64,000 nucleotides of DNA from Cryptomeria japonica. Its lineage: Eukaryota > Streptophyta > Pinopsida > Cupressales > Cupressaceae. The notes beneath the pieces are model-generated. The model was not told where the DNA came from and searched no databases. It saw nothing but the letters and a program-made list of their open reading frames with translations. The DNA lies in NCBI RefSeq assembly GCF_030272615.1, contig NC_081411.1, positions 834,196,136 through 834,260,135 on the forward strand. Direction: 5' to 3'. Of the stretch, positions 22,897 through 35,135 are shown one piece after another. A program made the translations under genes and the position numbers. The first letter of the stretch is position 1. Every line of letters begins with the position of its first letter.

Positions 22897-24975
22897 AAAT
22901 GAAACCAAAGACTTGTCCACATTGGAGAAAAGGGTTTGAGGACCGTGAAAAATAAAGTTTGAATGATTGTAATCTTGACTTTGATTTTTGTGAGCATTGC
23001 ATTTATGGAAAACAAAAACACGTTCAATTTTACTCAAGTTCTCATAAATTTTGTGGTGTTTTGGATCTTATTCATTCTAACATGTTTGGTCCTATAGATG
23101 TTCCTTCGATTGGAAAATCCACATATTATGTTTCATTTATTAATGATTTTAGTAGAAAGACATGGGTATACTTTCCAAAGAGTAAATCTAAAGTTTCCAG
23201 TTGTTTTAAAGAATTTAAAGCAATGGTTGAGTTACAGACTAGAAAGAAAATTAAATGTTTGAGGACTAATAATGGTGATGAATTTTAATCTAATGATTTT
23301 GATAGATTCTATTAAGATCGTGGTATTAACAGACATAAGACAACTCCATATTCTCCATAGCAGAATAGAGTTGTGGAAAGAATGAACAGGACATTGATGA
23401 ATAAGACTAGGAGTATGTCGAGTAGTGCTAGTCTAGAACAAAATTTTTGGGTTGAAGTTGTTGCCACTTCTTGCTACCTAATTAATAGGTCTCTTACATC
23501 AGCTCTTGTCGATAAAATTCCTATGGAAGCATGGTCAAGTCACGAGACTTCATTGAGACATATTAGAGTTTTTGGTTGTGAGATATATGCACATGTGCAA
23601 AAGGAGAAGCAAACAAAGTTGGAGAACAAGAATGTGAAATGCATCTTCATTGGTTATAGTTATGGTGTGAAAGGATACAAGCTTTGGGACCCTGTTGCAC
23701 AAAAGGTAATTCATAGTAGAAGTGTTATTTCTAGAGAAATTAAGTCTCCTTTTGTTACATTTTAGCTAGATCAGACTAAATAGGAAGATGTGATTCAATT
23801 CCCTTCTACACCTAAAAGAGTTGAATCAAGACCACTTGAAAGGCAAGAAGTTGAGGAGAGCTCATCTAGCTTTGAATCTTCAGAAGAAGAGGAAGAACCT
23901 CCAACTCAGCTTGTTCTAAGGTCTAAAAGACATAGACAACCACCTGAAAGGTATTCACTTGATGATTGGAGATGTATTTTTTCTTTGAATACTAATTTTG
24001 ATGAACCTAGATTTGTTGAGGAGGCATTAGGTATAAATGATGTAAAATCCTAGAAGATTGCTATGGAACAAGAAATGACAACTTTGAAAAAGAATGATAT
24101 AAGGGATCATGTACCATTTCCTAAAGGATGGAATCGTGTTGGTTGCAAATGGGTGTTCAAGAAAAATATTGGTTCAGATGGAAGCATTGAGAAGTATAAA
24201 GCGAGGTTGGTTTCAAAAGGATACTCTCAGGTTGAGGGTGTTGATTATGGTGAGATATTTTCTTCCGTTGCAAAAATGACATCCATTAGATTTTTGCTTT
24301 CTATTGTTGTTGATTATGATTTAGAGGTTGAAGAAATGGATGTGAAAATTGCTTTCCTTCATGGTGATTTGGAGGAGGATATCTATATGACACAGGCTGA
24401 GCACTTTGTGGTGAAAGGTAAAAGTAATTTGGCCTTTAAATTAAAGAAATCTGTGTATGGCCTTAAACAGAATCCTAGGATGTGGTACTAGAAATTTAAT
24501 ACATATGTGTTGAGTTTGGGATTTGAGAGTTCTAAATCAGATCATTGTGTTTATTATAAATCTGATGGTGATCATTTCCTATACATTGTATTATATATTG
24601 ATGATATGTTATTCATTGGTAAAGGAAAATGTATGATTTCAGAACTAAAGTCTTAGCTTGCTGCTAAATTTGAAATGAAAGATCTTGGTGTAGTGAAACA
24701 CATTCTTGGGATGGAAATTAGAAGAGATAGAGTGAACATAAAGATATGGCTGGGCTAAAGTAAGTATGTGAATTCAATATTATAGAGGTTCAACATGAAG
24801 GATCATAGACCATTATGTGTTCTCTTCACAGTTGGAACGGAATTATTTGTTTCAGATTATCCTACATCTCCATCAAATATGAAAGACATGAGAATAGTGC
24901 CTTACTAGAGTGCAGTTAAAAGTTTGATTTATGCTATGGTCTATACTAGAATAGACATTTCCCAAGCAGTGGGAG
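22897..24975 (+). pseudogene. Element J: copia pol (IN, RT, start of RNase H)
   Basis: The host element of the window. Frames at 22959-23288, 23373-23765, 23790-24053 and 24063-24491 are nearly colinear and separated by single stops. GAG-pre-integrase is CEHCIYGKQKHVQFYSSSH. The integrase first Asp site reads LIHSNMFGP (Asp to Asn), the second RTNNGDEF, and the Glu VVERMNRTLM. The chromo-like tail is CIFIGYSYGVKGYKLWDP. RT shows GCKWVFKKN, KARLVSKGYSQVEG, the catalytic LYIDDMLFIG near 24595 and LGMEIRRDR. It ends in the RNase H entry (TRIDISQAVGV) where element E interrupts. It is a different copia lineage from D/K and E/G. Confidence 0.85.
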
Positions 24976-26232
24976 TGTTAGAAGCAACAAAGAAGGAAGA
25001 CTGAGAGGGGGGGGGGGGTGAATCAGTCTTCATCGGATCAACAAATTTAACTATAAAAATAGATTTGATAAACTGCAGTAATAAGATAGATAAGAAAATT
25101 AAAAGAACAACACACAACACCAAAATTTGGACATGGAAAACCCGGTTAAGGGAAAAATCATGATGGGAACCTAACCATAGTAGGATGATACTCTACAATA
25201 GTATGTGAAAAATATTACTATGGGGAATGCATATGCATTTAGGCACATTGCTTAGAGCTCATTGCTCAAATATAATGGTCCAGAAGGCTGCAACCCTCAG
25301 GGAAGTCTCACTGACTTACAATAAGATTTGGACTACAATCTGAAAGAAATGAACTGAAAGGATAACATCTCCAAATGCCTGATTATAGTTCCAATTAAGC
25401 ACAATTATCTACTCTGTAACACCAATCTCTTCTCAATCTCAACAAAAAGGATAAATCTCTTGTTCGCACATACACCGCTCTCTGATAATGCAAACACAAC
25501 ATCAACACCTAAATTACATGAATATATCACCTATATATACAATTCATCAACCTTGATAACAAGGTCAGCTAAACCCTTAACCCTCAATTATAAAGTTATA
25601 TCAAATGATACAAGGATAGACCACTGAACCAATAAAATTATTTACATGACATAACATGGACGTAAATCAAATTCCCAAATGCACAACTCCACTAGAAGTC
25701 ACGCCAAGATCAACCACAACACGCTACACCACCAGGAAAACCACATAATATGAAAATCATCACTGATTGATAGAAACCATCAAAAACTCACACAATAATC
25801 AATGCAGATCACCAAAACAAATAGGACACAACTAGGAAATACCAACAATAACATTAGAATAATTAGTAATAGCTGCACCAACACCACTTACCAAATCTTC
25901 ATCTGTCAACGCCTGAAAGCTCAAGAACATAACCAATCAGCAACTGTCATGAACAAAGATAACTTGCAGAGCACCAAATCATGATCCATTTGAAAGGAAG
26001 ATACACAAGACCATCCCAAACAATATCCCAAACTCTCAGCACAAGATTTGATCACATCAAAATATATCAGAGGAAATATCGAACTCTGCAAAACAATGAC
26101 CAACAAAACAACACTGCAAACTAGATTATAAGATCTTCCCAATATACAATCACCAGAGAAATACACTGAAATATGTTGACATCAATGACAACAACATATC
26201 CTAGCAACAAAAATGATCAACAATATCCAACA
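24976..26232 (-). repeat. E 3' LTR
   Basis: 1,257 bp, TGTTAGAAG to ATCCAACA on plus, matching G's LTRs (49140-50392 and 63068 onward). Sense-strand TATA-like TATATATAGG lies around 25530-25545, with the shared GAGAGGGGGG...TGAATCAGT motif at about 25000-25026. Confidence 0.88.
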
Positions 26233-26547
26233 ATCTCCCCCTTTGTCATTGATGGCAACATATGAATGTGAAAAATAATCAATGTAAAGCAAGAAGATAT
26301 CTCCAACAAACTCCCCCTAATATCAAGACATATAAATCAATTTTTCACATGATCTCTCTCCCCCTTTGACAACAATGCCAAAGATATCAAAACAAAAAAC
26401 CAAACTTACTCTCCCCCTTAGAATATGAAATATTAATCTCTCTCCCTTAAAAAATAGACTACTCCACCAGGGGAGCAACACCAACTCACCAATCTGGATA
26501 AAAGGATAAGACTATGAAGTCCACTGGATTGATGCAACTCAATGAAT
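26233..26547 (-). other. E post-pol spacer and polypurine tract
   Basis: Starts with plus-strand ATCTCCCCCTTTGTCATTG. It holds several further CTCCCCCTTTGA/CTCCCCCTTA runs, as post-pol spacers of D, K and G do. Non-coding. Confidence 0.7.
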
Positions 26548-27196
26548 CTAGTTCTCATCAGGAGGGTTGGATACCCCTAACTTGTCTCTCAAATAGACAA
26601 ATGTATCTGTAGGAAAAGGCTTAGCGAAAATGTTAGCTATTTGTTCCTTTGTAGATACATACTCCAGCTTCACCTTCTCTTCATTGACTTGCTCTCTCAA
26701 GTAATGATATTTGATTGACACATGCTTAGTATTTGAATGTTGTACTGAATTCTTTGACATGTTAATAGCAGTGGAATTATCAATATAGTATATAATAGTA
26801 TGATCATCATAAATAACTTATATCCTTCAACATTTGCTTCATCCAAACTACTTGAGTGCAATTACTAGAATCAACAAAGTACTCAGCTTCAACAGTAGAT
26901 AAGGACACTAAATCTTGTTTCTTACTAGCTCATCAAACCAACTTCTTACCCAAAAGAATTCTCCACTGATAGTGATCTTCCAGTCATCGACATTACTAGA
27001 CCAATCTACATCAATGTAGGCACATAGTATGTAATCATCATTCCTCAGATACCACATACCATAATCTACAGCTCCCTTCAGATATTTGAAAATCCTCTTA
27101 ACAATAGTGACATGAATCTCTTTTGGATCAACTTGATATCTAGCAGCCATGCACACATCATGCATAATGTTTGGCCTAGCCTGAGTAGGATATAGT
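26548..27196 (-). pseudogene. E RNase H domain
   Basis: The frame 26760-26548 carries the C-terminal copia RNase H block (NTKHVSIKYHYLREQV, STKEQIANIFAKP). The frame ending at 26908 has VKRIFKYLKGAVDYGMWY and the IDVDWSSNVDDWKITISGEFF block. Stops fall between them. At 27196 it is cut by element D, and the preceding RT continues at 48379. Confidence 0.8.
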
Positions 27197-27394
27197 TGTT
27201 GGCATTGCATGAAGATTTCATTGATAAAGTATAATGTTGTCATTGATGTCAATTGCAACCGATATTGAAGTTGTATTGCAACTGGTAATGATGCAACAAA
27301 GCAACTGGTAGTAGAGCAGTGATGGAAACCGATATCATTATTGTTATTTCAGCAGAGATCAACTGGTTACCCTAACCAGTTGATAAATAGAACT
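27197..27394 (+). repeat. D 5' LTR, first piece
   Basis: Matches the start of D's 3' LTR (46994 onward) until GATAAATAGAAC, where element B enters. Confidence 0.88.
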
Positions 27395-28527
27395 TGATAG
27401 ACTTATAAAGCACTAAGAGGGGGGGTTGAATCAGTGACATCAAAAACAATACCACTTTAAACACAGACTGGTAAGACAGTTAACTAGCTTACTTAATACT
27501 ATGCATGCAATCTAAAATGATATTAAAGCATCCACAACAAGTAAAATATCCACCATAACACAAGTGTTTGTACATGGAAAACCCAACTGGGAAAAACCAT
27601 AGTGAGATGGGAATCACAAGTTAACTATTTGCAGTAATAGGCAACTGACCGGTTAAGGTCTACAAAGGTTCTCTACTAGGAGCGAATCCTGTTAAAGATC
27701 CCAAATCTTTGTTAGAAGCTATACCCTGTTAAAGGTAGTACCATGTTAGGAGTAACCTCAGTAGAGTATTTTAAACCCAAATTAATGGATCACCTTTTTA
27801 GAGGATTTGTACAATGAAGCTTGTTAGAGCTTACCTGATTAGGGGATTTGACTATTGTAGTGATTAGAAAATAACATGTGGTGTGATCTAGAAGTAGCAC
27901 ATCTTTCTTGAATATATCCTCTTCTGCTCACTAAAAACTACATCACCGACATACTCTGCAATGCCTTCAACAACTTAACACTTCTATCTCACATCATGAA
28001 AAATATAGTTCATCATAATGTCATTATATAGACATTAGATTTCATGTTGACTTAGGAACCATATCAAAATTTCCTAGGTGTAGTGTATCTGGACAATCTA
28101 ACATAACTCATCATAGATTCTCACCAAATATGTCAGTTAGGGATAACTCATCATGACCAATGATAACTCATCACATAATCAGTGAAACTGGTTGGAACAC
28201 TGATACCGGTTAAGAGTTAACCTCTTCCAACTCATAGACCGATTGTCCTCCATTTGCTTCTTTGATAATCTCCACTATATCTCCATGCTGGTGTCAAGCC
28301 ATTCCTGTATATACCGGTTGTCTACATATACCGATTAGACACCCTCAAAACCGTTTGAACTTAACTATAGATATAATACTAGTTTTGCAATACAAAGGTC
28401 TTAGGAGTATTACCGGTTTGTCTTAACTAAGATGACTATGACAATGTGATCAACATATGTGTGTGTATACATGTGCCATCAATGACAACACATGAAGTCA
28501 TCCATTACAACCATCATCAAGCCAACA
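27395..28527 (-). repeat. B 3' LTR
   Basis: Aligned along its length with 39693-40823. On plus it starts TGATAGACTTATAAAG and ends AAGCCAACA next to the polypurine tract ATCTCCCCCTTTGG (complement). Confidence 0.9.
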
Positions 28528-31500
28528 ATCTCCCCCTTTGGCATTGATGCCAACACTTAGAAAATTTTATAATTTAACAACTAAGTGTGCTTATAAAACA
28601 AAATTGGACAAACATATATCTACTCCCCCTTAACAATACATACAAAATTTTCACAACACATACATATTTCTACTCCCCCTTTGACAACAATGCCAAATTG
28701 AAAAGTAAAATACATATATATTATAGCAAAATTTGCATCAAAAAATTACATATACTAAAATGTAAGAGTCTTTATCAAGGAGTGTTCACTGCAATTATCA
28801 AGAATATGTCACTGAAAGTGATCTTCATTTGAGAAAAATCATTTTCCCATGTTTCCAATAAGGTTTCAGTGATCTCAATGGTTGTCATAACCTGTGCAGC
28901 AAATTCTTCCATTGCATCCACTATGCTAATTTCTAGAGTTGCCAAAACTGTTTATGTATTCCTATATGCTTGTTGTAAGATGTCCACTTTGGGTCTCAAC
29001 TAGTTATTTAGCTCTTTCAAGGATCAGAGTCTCTTAGTCTATTCATAATTATAGACATCTAACCAATTTTTCAAATCATCAACTGATTTGCCAAATGCTA
29101 AGGCTGAATCCTATAAAGGTATGTAGGTAGTACATATCCTTTCCAGTTCCTATTCTTTCTCTTCTTGCCTCTTAATCAAATCAATGTAGAAAAATGAAAT
29201 GTTAGATGTATAGGCTAGTATCCTTCCTCCTGTTTCAATAGTAGTCCTCAAAAGATCTTTATTCAGGGATAAAACAATCTTCCTTGTATCAATATCTTTC
29301 ATTATTTACTCTCCTCTCTTATTTCTGTAATTGTTCTCAACTAAAGTCTAAGTAGCTTCTTCAAGGGACTTCAGTTGGTTAGATGCATCAACAACCAACT
29401 GGCCAAGCTTGCCGATAGGAGTGGACAAATTTCCAATGTCTGTCTCCAGTAGAAGACTTGACAGAATCTTAATGATAGTTTGAATAGTTTCTGCTTCCTT
29501 CCTCTGCTCTTTTAATCTTTTCTTCTGAGATCTAGATTGCATCACTATAGCAATCTCCATGAGTTCAGATGTACTGATATTATCTACATCTATAGGCCCT
29601 TTGATTCCTATTGAGTCATCCTCATCATTAATTTTATACTTAGCAATTGCTTTTTCCTTTTCATCTGCTATCTTCTCTATTTTCTCTTTCTCTTCCTCCT
29701 TTTTTAGTTCAGGTTCCTTCACTTCAACCTCTTTCTTAGGTTTCTCTTTCTCTTTTTCTGCCTTTGTTTGTTTCTCCTGTGTAACTGTTGTAATTGGTGG
29801 AAATTGATTTTCCACTTGGTGTTCTTTTTCTGGTGGAGGTTGAATATCCACACTAGGTTGAATTACCAGTGCTTCAACTACTTCCTATGTAACAGTAATG
29901 ACTAGTTGTTGTAATCGTTGCATAACTGGTTCAATGATATTACCAAATAAATCAATGGTGTCCTGAATATCATATACAAAGATAACCGGTAGAGAAGTAG
30001 TATCATCCTTATACTTAATAGGATAGACAATATCTGATGCAATACTTTATTCTTCATCTAACTCCGATTGTGCTCTAGTCTCTGTTTGATCAGTTTTATG
30101 AGACTTCATATGCTCATGCATCCTTTGAATATTTCTAGCTATCTGATGAGTTTCAACTTCAACAGATTGTGCATTTCCATTCAATAGCATCAATCTTCTT
30201 GCCTTAGAATGAAACTGTTATTTGAATTTTATCAAGCATTGCTAATAATTCATCTATAGATAATTCATGAAAATATTGAATGAAAATACTATCAATTATT
30301 TCTTGATCTTGTTCAACAACCACTTTCCACTTATTTGCTAGAATAGAATACAAAGAATCAGAAATATCCTTTTTAAGTTCCTGAGGTAACCGATTGTATT
30401 GACATAAGTGGTTGAATACCTCTTGAACAATTTGTTGCTTCTGATCATCATTAAATGAATCAAAAAATTCTTTCACATTATTAAACCTATTCCTCCCTAA
30501 TGTTTTTATAGTTCTCTCAAAATCAGTCATAGGTTTGTAAGATAAAACATTAATAGCAATACTTTTCTTTGAAGTGTCTCCTATTGCTTTGGCTTTCTTA
30601 CCAATTGCTTTCATTTCTTTAGTTCCTCTTCAGCATCGGTATCCTCAGATTCTTCTTGAAGAATAAGTTGCACGCCTCTCTTCTTCATTGCAGTTTGCTT
30701 CTTAGCATATACTTTGGGTGCCGGTTCATTTTTGACTTGAACACTTCTTGTCACCCTTGTACCGGTGGTCACTGAAGGTGCTTGCTCAACTTTCTTCTTC
30801 TTCTTCTCTTTGTTAGAACTGGGTTCAGCAGGTGCATTTCTTTCCTTGTATGTTCCCAGTCTTTTCTTATTCTTATCCTTGGGAGATGCCAAAAGGTTGT
30901 TGGCATATCTGATTAATAAGTCATAATTGACTTCATAACTCATTTCATCCATTTCATCCTCCCTGGGTTCTATGGCCTCCATATCACAAAAGTCTATGGT
31001 GACTGTGAAGTAGATGCCTTTTGCAAAGTGTTTCACCACATCTTTAGGTAGCCTCCCCTCATGCTCATCTTCTTTTGGATTTCGTTAAAATATCTATTCA
31101 TTGTAGTAGAGAATGTGTTCTTTACAACCTTAATGTTGTTCTTGATTTGAGCAGTTACTGGTAGGTCCTTGACCATTGAATGTCACCAATTCCCGGTAGG
31201 AAATTTGGAAAATAAAAGAATAAACCAATCAATAGTTGACCAAATTTTAACTTTTGACTGTTGTCTTTCTTAATTGATTACATGTTCAACATCAATTGAC
31301 TCCTTATAGCCTTGCATAAGTCATAATCTGCATTCTCAGCAATCATTTGTAAGCTGCATGCATAGTTGCAGATGGCACACTGTTCATTCTACTGGAATAA
31401 AATATCTTGTACCCAATAAGCATAGTAGCAAGTCTAATTGCCGGGTCCTCAATGTTGTTAACTGAAAATGCATGACCATTAGAGGTAGTCTGAGTTAGTG

Positions 31501-31950
31501 TTACCACAACTTCTTTTGAAAATTTCCTCAGCTTTGGAACTTCACCGACTTGCCAAAAACTAGTCACTGCATGGATTGCTTCCTTTGTGATTGTGTGTGA
31601 CCTTTCAAGATACATATTTTCACCATGCAAATGACTAAGAATTATCCTAACATGTTCTTCTTCAAAATCTCCAAGAAAACACATCGTATTGTGAAAATCC
31701 TTTTCATAAACCCTAATGTACTCGGGTTTGATTTTGCCGCTTTTATCACACAAGGATTTCATTTGAGAATAAATTGATAATGATCCTAAATCCTCAATTT
31801 TATAGTCAATATAACTGGATAAATCACCTTTTATCATAACATCATCGGGAACTTGAGACAAAGCATTATATCACACTATTTTGTTTGTTTCCATAGACTC
31901 CATATGTTCAGCAGTGATCATAATTTTCTCTACTTACTTAGATGATGATG
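28528..31950 (-). pseudogene. B accessory ORF (unknown retroelement protein)
   Basis: Read on minus from about 31950 to 28782. Open pieces are 31861-31343 (172 codons), 31039-30611 (142), 30614-30204 (136) and 29851-29348 (167); three of four share one frame and coding-like sequence links them, so this was one protein of about 1,050 residues. The N-terminal part is folded-looking (SHTITKEAIHAVTSFWQVGE, then NIEDPAIRLATMLIGYKIFY). A Lys/Glu-rich, probably disordered stretch, a helical block with DSLYSILANKWK, an EK-rich coiled coil and a helical C terminus follow. No catalytic motif is seen. It resembles hypothetical proteins carried by plant LTR elements; function unknown. Confidence 0.55.
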
Positions 31951-32370
31951 CGATTCTGGATAAACTCAATTTGAGAGAGATTAACAAAAGAATACCTTTA
32001 TTCCTCCATGCTGGCAAGGTTTTTGGTTGATCTCTCGAATGTACACCCATTTCTCCTTCACCAATCTTCGAATCCGATTCAATCTTTCAATCCGCAACAC
32101 AAATCCGTCTACAATCAACTAGCAATTCTCTTTTTTGCTCTGCAAGGGCTCAAGATCTCTATTTCGAATGCAATTAGGGTAAAAATAACATAGTAAAACT
32201 CACTTTTATAAACTTTACCCATTGCATAAATTGCTCAACCGATAGGGTAACAAACCCTACTGCTTAACAATACTTCCAATACTGACAGGTATATAACTGA
32301 TTGACAATCTTTTGAAAAATTGATAGACTATGATATCAAGAATTCTCACAAAACAACTCAAAATGCAAAT
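31951..32370 (-). other. B region upstream of the accessory ORF
   Basis: AT-rich, non-coding as far as I can read, up to the insertion point of element C. The last five bases CAAAT are C's left target duplication. Confidence 0.45.
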
Positions 32371-32858
32371 TGTTGGTGTAAATAATTATTCATCATGGAT
32401 ATTATTACACCTTACTTAAGTTTACTTAGGAAATGCATTTCATAGTAGTTTGGTTATGAGACACTTGAGTGTTTGTGCCACATTGGGATAGTGTGTGTAG
32501 GATAATTTCCACCTTTTATGGTGTGATCTTGTTACTACTTTATCATATCCACTTATTATGGAGTGATAAATCCACCTTCAATGGGTGATCCATCTCATGT
32601 GGAATATTTTATTGTTTCTCCTACCTACCACACCTATTTCCTACCTACCCTTGTTTCTTATTAAGCCACATGTCATGTTTGTGTGCTCACATATCCATAT
32701 AGCCTTGCCTATATATGCAGGGTCATCAACAACTATTGAACAATGATTGATCTTTTGATCATTTATCTATTGATCAAAATATAGTTTATTCTTGTCCTAT
32801 ATCTTGTTTCTTTGTTTTGTACTTTTCATTGAGCTCTTGATCTTGGCAAAATATCACA
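32371..32858 (+). repeat. C 5' LTR
   Basis: Starts TGTTGGTGTAAATAATT and ends AATATCACA. TATA-like CCTATATATGCAGGG at about 32706-32720 marks the likely promoter. It includes an extra copy of a CTACCTACC-type short repeat (about 32620-32650) that the 3' LTR lacks. Confidence 0.93.
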
Positions 32859-32872
32859 TGGTATCAAAGCCA
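32859..32872 (+). promoter_or_regulatory. C primer binding site
   Basis: TGGTATCAAAGCC directly after the LTR; complementary to the 3' end of initiator tRNA-Met (TGGTATCAGAGC) with one mismatch in the first 12 bases. Confidence 0.85.
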
Positions 32873-33642
32873 TTAGAGCATCATTGATTCATCCTTGAGA
32901 GGCATTATTGCGACATCAAGAGGTAGATCTAAGGAGCAACATCTTTTGGAGGTGTCTTAGACCAGATCTGACCTCACCATTGCATTCGAGTGGCCGTTTC
33001 CATGAATTTTGAGTATAAATTTAGCCTATTTTGGTGAGAATCAAATTTGGGTGGTACGGTACAGATTTCAGAATTTTTTAAATTTTTTTTTTTCCGCAAT
33101 AAAAAAAACTTTTATTATTCGCAGAAAAATGTATTGAAAAAATTTGTTGAAAAGTTTTTTGAAAAAAAAAAATAAATAAATAAAATCTTTTTTACAGGGG
33201 TTCCCCCCCCCCACCGACCGCTATACTGTAGATTTTAATTTTTGCAGGGTCTTGATTTTAGGCCTCGCCGCCCATACTCCTCTGGCTCCTGCTACAGTCC
33301 CATCCGACCACTATCTGTACCATCGAAAATTGGTGGCTCTTGTCAGCACCGGCCTTGCCTCCCAACACCAACAACAAGCGGCTCCTGCCGACATCAACCT
33401 CGCCTCCTGGCTCCCTGCCGACACCGGCCCCAACTCCATCCTGGCGACTTGTTCTCAGCCTATTGGGGCAATTGTAAAACAAAATCAGAATTCCACCTTG
33501 CCATTTTTTCAAGTGGTCTATTGTACATGCACTATATATAAAGTACCAAAATCATCATTTTTAGGGGGGTACTTTGATTGATTAAATTTTGGGGGGTGTC
33601 TCTTATGCTTTTGTGCTCTTGTGTTCCTTCCTTTTTTCTGCT
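32873..33642 (+). other. C leader with homopolymer and GC-rich blocks
   Basis: Includes A/T homopolymer runs (33075-33190), a C9 run near 33205, and a GC-rich patch (about 33260-33440) made of CGGCTCCTGC/CACCGGCC-like phrases. Several short overlapping frames are open in the GC-rich patch but none resembles a protein. Confidence 0.5.
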
Positions 33643-34690
33643 ATGGGTTCTTCTAAGTTTCCTCTCTTAACTCCTCATAATTATGCTACTTGGAAAATTG
33701 ATGCATGGAGTAAACTTATGGAAAAAGGACTAACTCATTATATTGATGGAACTATTGTTGCTCCCACTGATCCTAAGGCTGATCCTATTGGTCACTTGGA
33801 TTAGCTCACTAAAAATATCATGGAAATTGGTACCTTAAGAAAGTATGTATCAAAGGATCTCATTTTTCATATTGAGAAATGTACTCTAATCAAGGATTCT
33901 TGGCAAAAGTTTCAAGACTTGTATGGTCAAGTTGATGCGATTAGGGGATATCAAATTGATAGTGATCTCACCATGTTAGATCCCAAGAACTTTAATTTGA
34001 TACTATACAAGATTATGTCACTAAGGCAAAAGAGTTGAGGGCACAACTCAAAGATTGTGGCACTGATAAGAATGATACTCAATTGATCTTCAATTTGATG
34101 GGCAAGCTTCCACAAGAATATGAAAAATTTGTTTCTAGTTTCCAAACCCATAGGATGACAATGGGTTCAAGATACACAATACCTACATTTGATGCTTTCA
34201 CCAAAATGTTGATGATGGAACAAACTAAGTTGATAAGCAAGGGCATTCTTAAGACTTCTAAGTCTCAAGCATTAGTGGTAAATCAAGGGAACAAAGGAAA
34301 TCAAGGAAAGGACAACTCCAACAAGAAGAAATGGCAATCAAAGGCTGAGGACAAAGCATCACCTTCTCTACAATAAGGAGATTCATCCTCTTCTAAGAGG
34401 GACAATTCACCAAAGAGGGAGAGGCCTACTTGTGCCTATTGTAAAAAGGTTGGTCATGAGGAGTGTTGTTGACATTGTAAGAACATTGATGAGCTCTCAC
34501 ATATCCTCAAAAAGCATAACATTGATTTTCCTAATGCCTACAAGAAGGATGATTCATCAACTTCTACTTCCTCACAATCAAAAGGAAAAGGGCAAGCATT
34601 CATGGCCTCTACAAGTGGGAAGACTCACTCTTTTGGGACAAGAAAAGAAAAAGCTTTGTGTGCTACTACAAGTCATGATTCAGGGAGATG
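33643..34690 (+). pseudogene. C gag
   Basis: Starts at ATG 33643 (MGSSKFPLLTPHNYATWKIDAW), a typical copia gag opening with the PxLTxxNYxxWK motif. Frames 33589-33804, 33820-34038 and 34035-34376 follow in order with single stops or shifts between. The UBN2-type body includes LPQEYEKFVSSFQT. A Lys/Gln-rich linker leads to the nucleocapsid knuckle at about 34430-34470 (CAYCKKVGHEECC, then a stop), a changed CCHC box. Confidence 0.75.
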
Positions 34691-35135
34691 GCTTCTAGAT
34701 TCAAGGGCTTCTCATCATATGGCATCTTCATAGTCTATGTTCTCTACATTTGAGACTTGCACAATGCTATAGATTTTGATGGGCAATCATACATACATGG
34801 ATGTGATTGGGAAAGGAACTATTGCCATTGGGGATAACTCCTTCAATGATGTGTTGTGTGTACCCCATTTGATAAACAATCTCTTTTCCATCTATCAAAT
34901 CACACATGGTGCAACTAAGAGAATTGTGGAGTTCACACTTGAGTCATTTTTCATTAGAGACTTGGAGACTAGAGCTATCATTGCGACTGGGGTGGTTGAT
35001 CATGCATCTCGGTTATAATCCTTTTCATATTTTGTTGATGATGATGATTTCACATATGATGATTCTACACATGATGGTTCATATTTTGAGGAGAACTTTG
35101 GGTACTTGAACTTGGGGATTCTCACTTGTGACCAA
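34676..35135 (+). pseudogene. C protease-like segment, first half of downstream frame
   Basis: The active-site block reads RWLLDSRASHHMA at about 34690-34728, where copia proteases have DSGAS: the Gly is replaced by Arg. The frame then runs 34776-35018 (VIGKGTIAIGDNSFNDVLCV-like block, matching the copia protease C-terminal half) and, after one stop, to 35135. The A-family LTR interrupts it there. Confidence 0.65.

Noticed and set aside
33242-33581. Three overlapping open frames, including one antisense, in a GC-rich patch of element C's leader
   Set aside because: The frames are open because GC-rich sequence has few stops. The residues are low-complexity Pro/Ser/Cys, no frame continues, and a copia leader is expected here.
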